Of a stretch of DNA of 64,000 nucleotides, positions 1 through 11,965 are shown piece after piece. How positions within the stretch are numbered: the stretch's first letter is position 1; every line of letters starts with the position of its first letter. The notes under the pieces are model-generated. The model worked only from the letters and a program-made list of their open reading frames with translations. It made no database searches and had not been told where the DNA came from. Location: NCBI GenBank assembly GCA_903813345.2, contig CAIIXF020000005.1, forward strand, positions 20,339,375 to 20,403,374, read 5' to 3'. Source of the DNA: Owenia fusiformis. Its lineage: Eukaryota > Annelida > Polychaeta > Sabellida > Oweniidae. The translations under genes were made by a program, and so were the position numbers.

Positions 1-690
1 TTATTGTACCGAAGTTTGCCGATTCGATTCGTCGTATTTCGGAATCCTGGTGACAATTTTATACTCCATTGGAGTATTTTTGACCTACTTCTTATGACGG
101 AAATTCCCGAACCTTGTTCGGATTAATCCGGATTTTCTGACCTACTTTATCTACCGAGATTTCACGAGTTAACATTCGTCTCATTCCGGAATCCTGGTGA
201 CAATTTTATACTCCATTGGAGTATTTTTGATCTACTTTTTCTGGATTTTGCCCTACTTATTATATCTTGACAACAAGCAAATCAAAAAGTTCGACATGAA
301 CGGGTCTCGATCAACTAACCTAGACAATGGAAGCCAGGCACGCTAACCATGAGGCCAACGAGCTACCGATATGAGAGAACAAAAGTATTATATATTTATA
401 CCGAGCGTCAATTCAAAATGATCCTCACTTTTGTCTCCACTTAAATACGACTCGTCAGTTGTATCAAGAATAGTAGAACGCCTATGGCGCTAGTGAATAA
501 CCAAGTCCCAGGTGAGTGGTTCGTATCCCTCCGTGATATACTATTTTTGTTTTATTAAATACGACAGAAAGGAGCAAGGTGTAGGTTGAAAACAAGACGT
601 TAGTTTCAAAACAGTTTGGAAACATTAATCTCTGATAATTTAAGGTTTTCCACTCCTGAAGGGCCTCTAGATCTATGAAATTCATTAATC
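1..690 (+). repeat. Left terminal inverted repeat of the 5.9-kb element
   Basis: Inverse copy of 5179-5872. It contains two internal copies of a motif around 'ctccattggagt' (about 64-80 and 213-229), itself a small palindrome, so the arm has its own internal duplication. Similarity ends sharply near 690. Confidence 0.8.
300..368 (-). other. tRNA-like / SINE-promoter-like stretch in the left TIR
   Basis: On the minus strand the sequence has an A-box-like run (tagctcgttgg) and, about 45 nt later, a B-box-like run (gatcgagaccc), resembling the internal RNA polymerase III promoter of a tRNA or tRNA-derived SINE. I could not fold a clean cloverleaf, so this is not called a functional tRNA. An identical copy lies in the right arm. 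Confidence 0.3.
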
Positions 691-804
691 AAGACAGTGT
701 AAAATTTTTAGATATATGTAATACGTTTTCATACTTTAGCCTGTGGAATCAACTAAATATTACATTTTGGATTTCATTGATATCCTGTCATAGTCCTAAT
801 TTTT

Positions 805-990
805 TTCTGGAACATTATTTTTTCAACACTGATACAAATTTCCCTGACATTTCCCTGACATATCTACCGTTTCAAAATTCCCAGTCATCTTTGGCCCTTT
901 TGACCTAATTTTAAAATTACCTGACATTTCCAGCACTTGGAAAATCAAGTCAATTTCCCTGACATTTCCAGGTGTGTACGAACCCTGGAA
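805..990 (+). repeat. Dispersed repeat, 'ccctgacatttcc' family, copy 1
   Basis: About 185 bp matching 62755-62942 at roughly 85-90% by eye, including repeated 'ccctgacatttcc' words and the shared end 'gtgtgtacgaaccctgga'. It lies just inside the left arm of the 5.9-kb element. It is open in some frames but does not look coding. Confidence 0.7.
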
Positions 991-2579
991 ATATCCCAAT
1001 GGCTCGCCCTATGAATCGCTAGCACAGATTGGATTGATTTTTTACATTTTCTGGATTTTTAGGGCAACATTTGGCTTAACATCTTTTTTTATACATTTTT
1101 TCTTAAAATGTATGGATAAACAATAAAATTTCAAATTTCAGCATTAAGCAGTGCAAATTCAGTTCAAAGCTTCTATAAAGGGAGTCCAACTTATAGATTT
1201 TGAAAATCCGACTTGTTTAAAGAAGAATATCAGCAGCTTAAATCACACCCGGTGATCATACAAAATGGATGGAGGGGGGGGGGGTAGGCGATTTCTGCAA
1301 GAAAACTCAACAAATTTGGAAGATTTATTTTTTTCAAGATAAAATTTACAACTGAATTGCCAAATGAATAGGCGCAGTGCATGGCAAAATATGTAAGGTC
1401 TTCTAGTATTTTTTTGAACTGATACGCTTCTAAGATATGAGATCTATTATAAAAGGCGCATCATCATCATCATCATCAACGTGCAAAAGTCAATGTTTTT
1501 GCTATAAATCAGGCAACAATGGTCTACACGACCTGTTATAAATAGGTATGAGGGGCGTTATTATCACAACACTGACATTGCTCACTGTTTAAAGTTGTTT
1601 CAATGCGTTATATGTAAATGGGCGTGTTGAAGGCCCGTGGGTGGCAATAAAATAACTCGAACTTCAAATTAAAATATATATAAAATAGTATATTTCAAAC
1701 TTCAATGTTCAAAATACACACTACTATACCTTGCATTTGGTGTTCATGAGCAACCCATTTGGCTTATTAGTAATGATTATGTATTTGTTTTTATTTGTCT
1801 GTTCCTTATGAATGGTTTATCGGTTGAAAATTAGATGCTAGTAAGGCACTTTCAAAAATATATTAAACAATTCAATTAGACAAACAAAGTATCTTATGCA
1901 TTTCTAGGTGTTAGGTATAGTAGTGTGAAATACAATGCTCTGTAATGTACAACATGAACTCTTACAACAACTACTGACAAGCCAACACCCAATGCAAACT
2001 CAGCTACATGTGAGTGAGAAAGACCATATAAGGGAACAATAGATATATACACAGTTTGCATAGTTGAATAACTGGTTTCAATAAAAGTGAACATGGTATT
2101 AAAAGAGTAAAACTGCAAACAACCTACTTAGGGACCTGTTATATTGAGATGAATAGGGATTGATTAATATGAACAGTAATAATATAAAATGTGAAAATGA
2201 CCATGTTACATATACAAAAAATAACCCCATTGTTACAAAATCACAAAAAGTGAAATATCTATTCTTGTATTGCATTTTCGTTCACTGGACATATTTTAAT
2301 TTGCATTGCTATTAGATACATTTTAAGGGTGATATGAAAATTGAACCACGGAGACAGATGTACTTTAAGTTAAAGGGAACTTTCTACCATACCCGCCATG
2401 CTATCTGACCCGAACGAGCCACCTTGTGGTGAGACTGGTAACTACCTGCTCGCATCTGCGTTATTACGCAGAGACATAAACGTATACACAAGGAAACGAT
2501 AGGAGCTAACCTATTTTATCTCTGTATACATTTTAACTTTAATACATCGTTACAAAAAAATACAAAATACCTGTATATT

Positions 2580-3760
2580 GATTTTTTGACCTTGACCGAT
2601 TCTTGAATTGAATCGAATTTGTCCAAAGGTCTTGAAACGTAAAATACCTAAATATTTATCTTTGACCTTGGGATGACCTTGTACAAGAAACATTAATGTT
2701 GACCTCGGTTCATCTAATCATAATTCGCCAAGGCCCATAGTATCATCAAACGCCAAATACCTAGACATTGATCGTTTACCTTTGAATGAACTTAACTCTG
2801 ACCTTCGGAGACCAACTTACTAAGGTTAAATGGTGTAGAAGGAGATGTCCCAACAGACAGACAAAATGACAAACAGACCAAACATGCTTTTATAGTAGGT
2901 CTCGACATCTCCTTTTGCCCTCATACTTGATGGGCCAGTGAGCGTTCTACTAAGGTCAGAGGTCAAAGTCATTCTAGGTTAAAGGCAGAATCTGATATAT
3001 GGAGGTGACAAAATTACAAGCAACATGTACAATTGACGTACTTATCTATTCCTTACAATCTCAAATACAATATCTCACAAAATATTTACGATATGTTAGA
3101 AATTGATGAAGTTATAATAGATTAAAAGTGCAAAATTGTAAATAATAAGTAACCATTCTTATAGAAGAAATATACAAAAGTCATTGTTGTAAACTCTTTA
3201 GTTTTCCTGAAATAAAGTGTGCAGTTTTGGGATTTTTAGATAATAGACATGAAAAGGAATGACATAAGCCAGAAATATTCTAAAATTGAAACAATTTCTT
3301 TGTTAGACTGCTTGCTAGATCCGATTCTCTCTTTAAAATGTCAATATCTAGGTTTACGCGTTTTTTTACCCTTGGTCTGAGATTCGACCCTTGATGAGGC
3401 ATGATTAGGTGACCTGAAGTCAAGGTCATTCCTATGTAAAATATCAATATCTATGTATTTGGTGATTTAAAGTCCTTTGGGCTGCTGTGACCCTTGGCAA
3501 CCAACGATTAGGTGAACTGAGTTCAAGGCCAATGTAACTGGGTCAAGTTTGTTTCAAGATCAACAATTAATATCTAAGTATTTGGCGTTGAAAGGACCTT
3601 GAGGGCTACAATGACCCTTGACGACACATGATTAGGTGACCTAAGGTCAAAGTCAATGTGTATCGGCCAACGTTATTTCAAGGTCACATCTAGGTACTAG
3701 TATCTGGCGTTTCACGAGGTTTCAACAAGTTCATCTCAATTCAAAAATCAGTCAAAGTCA
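2580..3760. repeat. Degenerate tandem region rich in tgaccttg words
   Basis: Repeats of roughly 100-130 bp alternate 'atatctaggtatttggcg'-like and 'tgacccttg...gattaggtgacc'-like segments, best kept between 3360 and 3720. Units are heavily diverged. No coding potential. Confidence 0.5.
2980..3345 (+). repeat. Dispersed repeat, copy 1 of a pair with 40803-41190
   Basis: Starts 'aaaggcagaatctgat' and ends 'attctctctttaa'. The same order of words recurs at 40803-41190 with about 80% identity by eye. Ends are not clearly inverted, so the type of element is unknown. Confidence 0.6.
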
Positions 3761-3981
3761 AGTTATCAATACAGGTATTTTGCATTTTATGGAGGCTGCT
3801 GCTATATGGGGACCCTTCGCGATCCACTCGAACATGTAGATTTCTAGTATTTGTAAAGATGTATAAAAGTTAAAATGTATACTTTCCATGAGCTCCTATC
3901 GTTGGATTTAAATAAGGAGAATGATTTTAAAATTGGCTAGGTCGTGGTTAAGCAACAATAGTATGTTCGAAATACCGCTGT

Positions 3982-4101
3982 GTAATGCCTGGATCACATT
4001 TGCTGCGAGTATTTTGTTCAAAATTGAATACATTTCTGAACACAATACTCAATCGGCCGGGCGCCGTAGTGAAAATCGGAGCAAATGTGACCAAGACATA
4101 A
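3982..4101. mobile_element. Short fold-back (MITE-like) element, copy 1 of 3
   Basis: A near-palindrome built on 'gagtattttgttcaaaatt' and its inverse, ending in 'gcaaatgtgaccaagacata'. It is closely matched at 36687-36816 and partly at 35437-35543. The ends 'gcctggatcacatttgc' and 'gcaaatgtgacc' are inverted. Confidence 0.6.
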
Positions 4102-5178
4102 AACAATTGAATAATACTGTATCAGTTTCATATTTACAGCGGTCAAAAGCACTTACAAAAAAACGCCAGAGTTGGCAATCATATAAAATGAAACCAATCC
4201 CGCTGTGATTCATATAAATAACTAATTTACTGCATTGAGTTCAATGTTATAACCATGTCGATTTACATGAGTGTCCGATTCATTGTACCAAATTTAAACC
4301 TTGACTGTTCTCCAGAAAGCAATAAGCTGACATATATCATATTTCACATTTTAATACAACTGAAAAGATAATAAATGTTTTAATATAAAGTTGACGTAGT
4401 TATAAATGTTTTCAGCGTAAAATCAAAGCACAACCATATAATTAAAAAAATTACGCTGGGATTCCAACTGGATACAACTGACGAGTTGTATTTAAGGTGG
4501 CCTAAAGTGCTGCTTATTTTTTCGTGAAGCCACTCAGTAAAATTACGATTTCTCTGCACACTGATGTTCAATCAACATCATTCGAGTATCTATATGTTCC
4601 TGACACGTTCGGGCATCCGGTTATGACAACGTCTACCCAATGTTTGCACGAGAAATTGACGTAATTCATGACTGAAATCGGGAAGACAAAAATATGTGAT
4701 ATTCTTTCAGAATTGTTTATAATAACTATTTACAAAATCGTTCCCGAGACACAATCCATTTAGGTAGGGTTTGTTTTAAAGTTGAAAAGCCCCAATAAAA
4801 CAATACAAACCCAGATTAAACCCAGAAGAATGCAGATTTCATGTAATGATTTACGTTCATGTAAACAAGTAAAGTACATATAATCCCCAAATAAAACACT
4901 GGCCTACGTGACATGTAAACACAGGTTCAAATTGAAATATAGAAAATTTTCAACATAGTATTTGCTTCCGTGTTCTGTATGCCCCTCTACCTGCTTATAA
5001 GGCAATGTATCTTCAAATAAAACCTTAGCCAAGTAGATTAGAGTCTCTGGAACACTTTTGTAAATAGTTTTCACAAGCAATTTTATTCCCGGACGCCCAA
5101 ACGTGTCAGGAACACATATATATTTGAATGATCTTGATTGGACATCAGGTTGCAGAGAAATCGTATTTTTACTGAGTG

Positions 5179-5872
5179 GATTATTGAATTTCATAGATCT
5201 AGAGGTCCTTCAGGAGTGGAAAACCTTAAATTATCAGAGATTAATGTTTCCAAACTGTTTTGAAACAAACTAACGTCTTGTTTTCAACATACACCTTGCT
5301 CCTTTCTGTCGTATTTAATAAAACAAAAATAGTATATCACGGAGGGATACGAACCACTCACCTGGGACTTGGTTATTCACTAGCGCCATAGGCGTTCTAC
5401 TATTCTTGATACAACTGACGAGTCGTATTTAAGTGGAGACAAAAGTGAGGATCATTTTGAATTGACGCTCGGTATAAATATATAATACTTTTGTTCTCTC
5501 ATATCGTTAGCTCGTTGGCCTCATGGTTAGCGTGCCTGGCTTCCATTGTCTAGGTTAGTTGATCGAGACCCGTTCATGTCGAACTTTTTGATTTGCTTGT
5601 TGTCAAGATATAATAAGTAGGGCAAAATCCAGAAAAAGTAGATCAAAAATACTCCAATGGAGTATAAAATTGTCACCAGGATTCCGGAATGAGACGAATG
5701 TTAACTCGTGAAATCTCGGTAGATAAAGTAGGTCAGAAAATCCGGATTAATCCGAACAAGGTTCGGGAATTTCCGTCATAAGAAGTAGGTCAAAAATACT
5801 CCAATGGAGTATAAAATTGTCACCAGGATTCCGAAATACGACGAATCGAATCGGCAAACTTCGGTACAATAA
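5179..5872 (-). repeat. Right terminal inverted repeat of the 5.9-kb element
   Basis: Inverse copy of 1-690. It contains the second tRNA-like stretch at about 5505-5573 on the plus strand, identical apart from one base to the left one. Confidence 0.8.
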
Positions 5873-5896
5873 TGAAGTGCATAAAAACCGAAATGA

Positions 5897-6222
5897 CAGG
5901 TGTCAGGGGCTTCCCCTCATCTTTCCCGACATGGTTCTTAAAGCCTTATATGGATCTATCACGTGACATTCAAAATGACGTTCCTATATGGTTCTATGGG
6001 CCTTATATGGATCTTTCGAACACGTGACCTAATATCAAATCAAAATCAAAATCGTGAAACAGGTGTCAGGGGCTTCCCCTCATCTTTCCCGACATGGTTC
6101 TTAAAGCCTTATATGGATCTATCACGTGACATTCAAAATGACGTTCCTATATGGTTCTATGGGCCTTATATGGATCTTTCGAACACGTGACCTAATACCA
6201 AATCAAAATCAAAATTTTACCT
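5897..6222 (+). repeat. Two-copy tandem duplication, 163-bp period
   Basis: The block beginning 'caggtgtcaggggcttcccc' at 5897 is repeated at 6060 almost unchanged. Each copy contains two cacgtgac-type E-box words and two 'ccttatatggatct' words. It lies immediately outside the 5.9-kb element. Confidence 0.85.
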
Positions 6223-7249
6223 TGACCATTGGATGGGATTTCATAGAAAATATCAAAGAAAACATATTCTCGTGATCCTTAAATCACTTAAATTCGATCA
6301 TTTTATCTTCACCCCTTGATGGAATTTTATGAAAGAAGTTATGAAAACACATCATCATGTAAGGGTTTTCACCTAAATTAGCTCGTTTTATCTTGACCCT
6401 TCAATATAGTCAGACAGAAGATATTATTTTCAATTAAACAGATAAAATCAATATATCATGCTAATGACATTTCCAAAAGCCGATTCTTAAGTGGAAAATT
6501 CGTTGTTAACTTCAAAAGTGTCAATATCTAATATTTTTCATTATCATGGACCTCTGTTAAACCCCTCAATGATAAGTAAACGGTAATGTTGACAGGTCCT
6601 CAACGGGTGAAAACGTATGTAGGAATATATGTTTTATCATTTAAACATATCATTAACAATTGGCAGATCAACGAAAAACAAGATAAAGGGATATACTAAT
6701 AAAGGGAATACTAATGCATATCATACATTCATAGTTTTTTAGTAGGCAGGGCATACCATGGTTAGTCAGTGCCAGAAATTTCCAATCGCTAACTTATATG
6801 GTTACCATGGAAACAGTATTTATATCTCAAAATCTTCTCAATTTGACCTCCTCCCAAATATGTCCCTTCGCTCTCAAAGTGAAATATTTGCAAATTTGTT
6901 GGGAATTTGTGGCTACCACTTTGTCAAAAGTTGTATAAATATATATATATTCACACTAAAGCACTAAAAAGTTGATATAATGCTCCAATAAATCAATAAT
7001 ATTTATCAAATATAGTAACACACAACTACTTTTAGGGAAAAGTAGGCGTGGCACTTTTTGGTACTTGCGTAATTGTTGCAGCATTAAGCGAAAAATACAT
7101 ATTACACTAACAACAATTGACATTTAATTATCATCTACTAACAATGTGTAACATTGTAATATGTTCATTATCATTATTAGATACTTAAGATATTTTATGT
7201 AAGTGTTATCATGAACCTTCCTTTTATCCCTATACCATAGAATGTGGGC

Positions 7250-9480
7250 ATCACCAATGGTGTCAAACTAACTTTTCTGTTTCATTTATTTTTTACCATA
7301 GACAGGGGAAAAAGCTTTACTTGAAGGAGTGACCTCATTAGGTGCTATGTATATGGATAGATGGATTGATACTAGTAGGTAGATGGTAGCACTTGTGCTA
7401 GTTGGACTAGATACTAGTGTTTACCATTGACTTGACATATTTCACTATAAATATGGGAGCAAAGTCAACAAGGGATGTGGGAAACTAGGCTGTTTACATA
7501 GAGAGATTTAGAACTCTCCAGGGAAGTGTCTCTATTTGGTATAAAATACACAGGTCTATTCATGCATACCATTTTAAATATGACTCAAAATTAGTGATAT
7601 CCATGTTTCTGGTGAAAGCATCAATTGAAAGAGACAAACATCCTACTCCTATGGTATAAAATTTAAGGAAGTTCGAAGCAGTAAAAAGGTATTACCATTT
7701 TAGATTTGATTGAATAAATTGAATCAGTAGCAATTTTTAAATTTTGATATGTTAAAAGAGGCTCTGTTGGTTAGATGGGAGAATTAGCTGCATGTTAAAG
7801 GTGGCGTTATGCTCAGTTTATAACAAAATTGATATTTAGCCCGAAGCAATAATAAATATTAAGCAAATATTTCATTCTATGGAGGGCAATACCTGCGGGC
7901 AATACATATTGCAAAAATCATTGAAGGTGCAGTTGTCAGAATCCCCAGGCGTGCAATACGCAGGGCAATAAGGGATATATATTTTATATGCCAATAATTC
8001 AGGGAGCTGTGAAATACACTATGGTATTTTTAGTCCCATGGTTCTGAATTAGCCAATCAAATCACATGATTAATAGCAATGATGTAATAATTAGTGCTAC
8101 TTGCATGAACACCCGTTTTGTAGAATAAGATTCTGATTCTCGTAAAAAAATATAAAAATACAGGCACAAACAAAGTGCATTTCGAAACTCTGCTTTTGGA
8201 TATTGATGAATTGAATGATATTCGCTAAAAACTTCTGTCAGAATTGAAAAAGAAAAGAACATACATTTCAAAACAACAGCAATAGCTAGAACTATCCTAT
8301 TTAGATGTTTACTTGACAGTATGTAGACTTGGGAAATCCAGACAGAGAATATTAACAGAAGTAGAAAGATTGATAAAGAAAATGGAGTTTTAGTGTGGGA
8401 GGTGGGGGGGGCATGTAATTGTATACTTGTTTATGTAACAATCATTTCATAAAATTGATAAAATGACATATTCTAGACAAGGATAGGCATTTGCCATCAT
8501 AAACTATGAGGGATTATGACTCATAAACTTAACTACTGGTATGGAGATTTGGGGTAGTAATATGGAACATACGTTATATGGAAACTGTAACCTTATAAGA
8601 TCTTGTCCAATTTCAGTCATACCTGATTATAAAGGACCATTTATGTTACAGCATCGGGGCATATTACGTATAATATTAAGTTACTTAGATATTAGTTATA
8701 AATTATGACTGTCATCGTTTCTACTGTGCCAAAATCATTCAACCAATTTTAAAATGGAATACAAGAACAAGATTTCTTATTTTAGGTTATATTCATATGT
8801 CTAATAATAATTGATATTAAACATATTTACTTTTATTGTTCTTATACACTAAACAGATTTGTTTAGATATTATTTTAAGTTTCAACATAACAAACCACTA
8901 TCCATATTGAAGGAATCACTGAAGGTACAGCATTTGGGAAATGTGTAAATTGTTTATATTTCATTATTTGAGCCAGGCCACAGGAAAAGGGGTCTTATCA
9001 CATATTTTTCAATATTTTGATTTTTTGTAAATCTTAAAAAGCACAAAGAGACCTTTCAAATGAGCCATGGCTGATGTCTTTAAAAAAAATTCTTGCAGAT
9101 ATAGACCAAAAGACGGATTTGAATTTAGCACATTTTCCTCTTAATAGTGAGCACATTTTTGGCTCTGTAGCACAATTTTAATTTTTGTGATAAGACCGGT
9201 TTTCCCATGGCCAGGCGATTTTGCGAAATACTAAAAGGAGTTATACCCGTACCTTGTTAACCATGAGTCAATGAATGCATCATATAATATCTGCAAAATG
9301 ATGCACTATGCAATTCATACATGGAATGATTTATTTTGCCATATTAGAATCAAGTATTATCTTTAATCCATTGGATAGATCATGCATTACCTGATGTTGA
9401 TGTATTGATAATAGAATCAGTTAGTCAATTGTGAGACACCATTTATCCGAGAAAATAAGAAATCTTAGTTATGTATTAAG
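7250..9480. other. No gene seen
   Basis: AT-rich sequence inside the left half of the 6688-13657 inverted structure. Only short open frames occur, none with splice sites or recognisable protein pattern. Confidence 0.5.
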
Positions 9481-10304
9481 GCAGGGCATAACATTTCACC
9501 TATCATTTATTTATGTTTACTACATCCCCTTTACTAGTAAGTATTACCTTCCCTTTTAAAGCGGAGTGAGATATCGTTGAACCGTTGCCTTCGCTTGGTG
9601 CTGATCAGTGTCCTTGCTCTGTTACAAATTGTCATTGCCCTCTGTTTGTAACCCCTCCCTCCTTCTCGATTAAGGCCATGAATATGAAGATGAATTAGAG
9701 GTATTACACTGTGGCTAGTCGATCTATGAGGATGCAGTCAGGCACATGTAATGTTTCATGAGTACCCGCCTCTGTACTTTTCAATGGAAGAATTTTGCTC
9801 TTCTGTTTAAATAATCTATATTTACTCATCCGTGTATATCATACTTCATTGATTTATAAAACCAAAGCTACGCTATAAACACACATTCTCTGATATTTTT
9901 ACGGAGAATAGATAACTCAAACGAGTTCACTCGACCAGTTTTATCATCTCGCTCACAGCTGTGAGAAGGCTGTATAATTTGCCATAGGTTTACCTTGTAA
10001 TGGGGAATAAAAAATTCAAGTAATATAATTATTTCACATATACACAAATATGTCTGTGTGAAGTAATTACAAATACAATGCGTTCTATAATATTTTTGGG
10101 GTTATGGTATGAAATATCCGCTTTAAAAAAGCAATTTAATTATGATGTATCATGTGGATTAGTAGACGTTCTGATTGGATTCATTGAACAGACGGGCTAG
10201 GTTTCAATTGAATCATTTTGAATGTGTGTATTTTTAATATTTTAATCCACAGTGTCAAAAAACAATAATAATGCTATATTGGTAATTGGAAAGATTCCAC
10301 TTAC

Positions 10305-10467
10305 CACGATTTCAAAAAATTGTAAATAGATAATATTATTCTTGAATTATGGTCATTAGTTTCAAGGAATCTGGAGGCTCGTTCAGCTGAGCTGACAAAA
10401 TCATCAAGATTTACGGATGGTCCATCTGTTGGCTGCTCATTGTCACTTTCAAGGAATGTTAATGGCT
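10305..10467 (-). CDS. Isolated exon-like stretch, unknown protein
   Basis: On the minus strand an acceptor (aagtttcag) is followed by 53 open codons and a strong donor (gtaagt), entering in phase 1 and leaving in phase 2. The peptide is polar and acidic with a helical C-terminal half, including DGPSVNLDDFVSSAERAS and HNSRIILSIYNFLKS. Codon composition differs from the AT-rich surroundings. I found no matching exon on either side, and the stretch lies within the large inverted-repeat element, so it could belong to a transposon-borne or captured gene, or be the remnant of a host gene. Function unknown. Confidence 0.3.
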
Positions 10468-11234
10468 CTGAAACTTGTAGCCTTGCCCAAGTCGGTATTT
10501 ATTTACTTATCTGATCTTGAATTATTACAACCTTAAACAATCCAATGCAACATCGCTGATATTATGCTAAGTTATTCAGCGGTTTCGAGATTCCCATAAT
10601 ACCTAGGCTACCTAATGGTATCGCAAAACCATATTGATTGACAATATGGACATGGACACAACGTGTAACTTCAGGCTGATTGACCAATCAAAACGTTATC
10701 AGGTTGACCTGCATAAAAAAAGCAAACTACCCATCTAGGACTTGAAATTCAATGATCTGATCGAGTGTTTCTTGAGAGTTACAATATATTATGTTATTAA
10801 ATGTACATTGGAATGTAAGCAGTCATTAATACTCGTCTAAATGAAATCATGCAATTCAATGTTGATTCAAAATCAAAACTGAATTCTCGAAATGCATGAA
10901 GACCTAGTCCGGCAATGTAGGCTCGTCGTTGATTTGTCAAATTGTACCGACAAAAACATTGGGTCGGTAAAGCACGTGGCTTTCGAATTCTCTAAGGTAC
11001 AAGGTGGTCATAATAGAAATCAAGATAAGTAAAAGAGACCGACTTGGGCAAGGCTATGAAACTTGATTTGTGGGTATTCCAGTGGGTCGATGGGTCGTTT
11101 GCTCTGAATTCACTTCATTGGCGTACCTAATTTCAACATTTTCATTGTCATCATTACATGTTATGGACCCGTTTTTCAAATTAACAGTATTAGCGATAAA
11201 ACCATAGTTTTTGGCTCACACAGTAAGCCTATGG

Positions 11235-11300
11235 GATCGACCAGGCGTCCTTCCATTGGTCCGTCCGTCCGTCCGTTGGTCCGTCCGTCTGTCAACATTT
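11235..11300 (+). repeat. cgtc/gtcc-rich simple repeat
   Basis: Runs of 'ccgtccgtccgtcc' with interspersed 'ttggt'. A second purine/pyrimidine-biased run of 'ggtccaagtcc' words follows at about 11505-11580. Confidence 0.7.
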
Positions 11301-11744
11301 GCTGCACAAATTAAAACTGCCATTCGGATTGAGTCATTTTCACATTAATTTTATGCATATCCATAATGTCTATTTGACCTATCATCGCCATTTCCCAAGT
11401 TCGCCCGGTTTCCGAGAAATTGCTGAATTTTAAATTTCGAGAAAAATCGATCTGATGATAGCCTTATAGAAAGTCAAGAGAAGTGAAGAAAAGATTGAAC
11501 AAATACCAGTCCGGTCCATTTCCAGGTCCAAGTCCAGGTCGAAGTCAAGGTCCAGTTCAGGTCCAAGTCCAGATATAGGTCTAATCAGGTTTTATCTAGG
11601 TCAAAGGTCAAATCCAGTACTTTGTCATTTTTTCAATTTTCTCAGTCGTCCTTCAATATTTTTGCTCCGTTTTTTAATCATGTTCCTTGGAAAAAAGCTA
11701 ATCCCTACAGGCAAGTTGTTTTTGATCACTCTTACCGTTTTTGA

Positions 11745-11965
11745 GATATGGCATCCGAAAAGTAGGTCACAATAAAAACTTCTTGGAATTCAATGTATGA
11801 GTTATGAAATATGTGTAGAATTGTCCAAAGAATCCGAATCTGCAAACCAGATTTTGATCCGACTTTCGGTTCGGAAGTTATGGCATTTTGAAATCTCAAA
11901 AATCGCTATTTTGGTATCCCATGTTAAGTCAATGGGGCTTGAGAAAATTATCAATTGTAACAACA
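11745..11965 (+). repeat. Dispersed repeat, copy 1 of a pair with 29738-29945
   Basis: From 'gagatatggcatccg' to 'tttggtatcccatg' the order of words is the same as at 29738-29945, about 75-80% by eye and in the same orientation. The open frame across it (11797-12000) is incidental. Confidence 0.6.

Larger units (their letters stand above)
1..5872. mobile_element. 5.9-kb non-autonomous DNA element with ~690-bp terminal inverted repeats
   Basis: The first 690 bases return as the reverse complement at 5179-5872, with only a handful of mismatches and one 4-bp indel. The outer end reads ttattgtaccgaagtttgcc and pairs exactly with the right end. The interior has no transposase, polymerase or capsid-like reading frame; it is AT-rich and holds older dispersed repeats. 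The near identity of the arms suggests recent insertion or recent arm homogenisation. The left end coincides with the window edge, so the element may extend a few bases further and any target-site duplication cannot be judged. The superfamily is not recognised. Confidence 0.75.

Noticed and set aside
1-5872. Possible Polinton on the basis of long inverted arms
   Set aside because: Far too short and without any polymerase, integrase, protease or capsid-like frame; the ends are not of that type.
6758-6967. 69-residue plus-strand frame similar to a minus-strand frame at 13399-13590
   Set aside because: The two are the two arms of the same inverted repeat; both decay by frameshift and lack codon bias.
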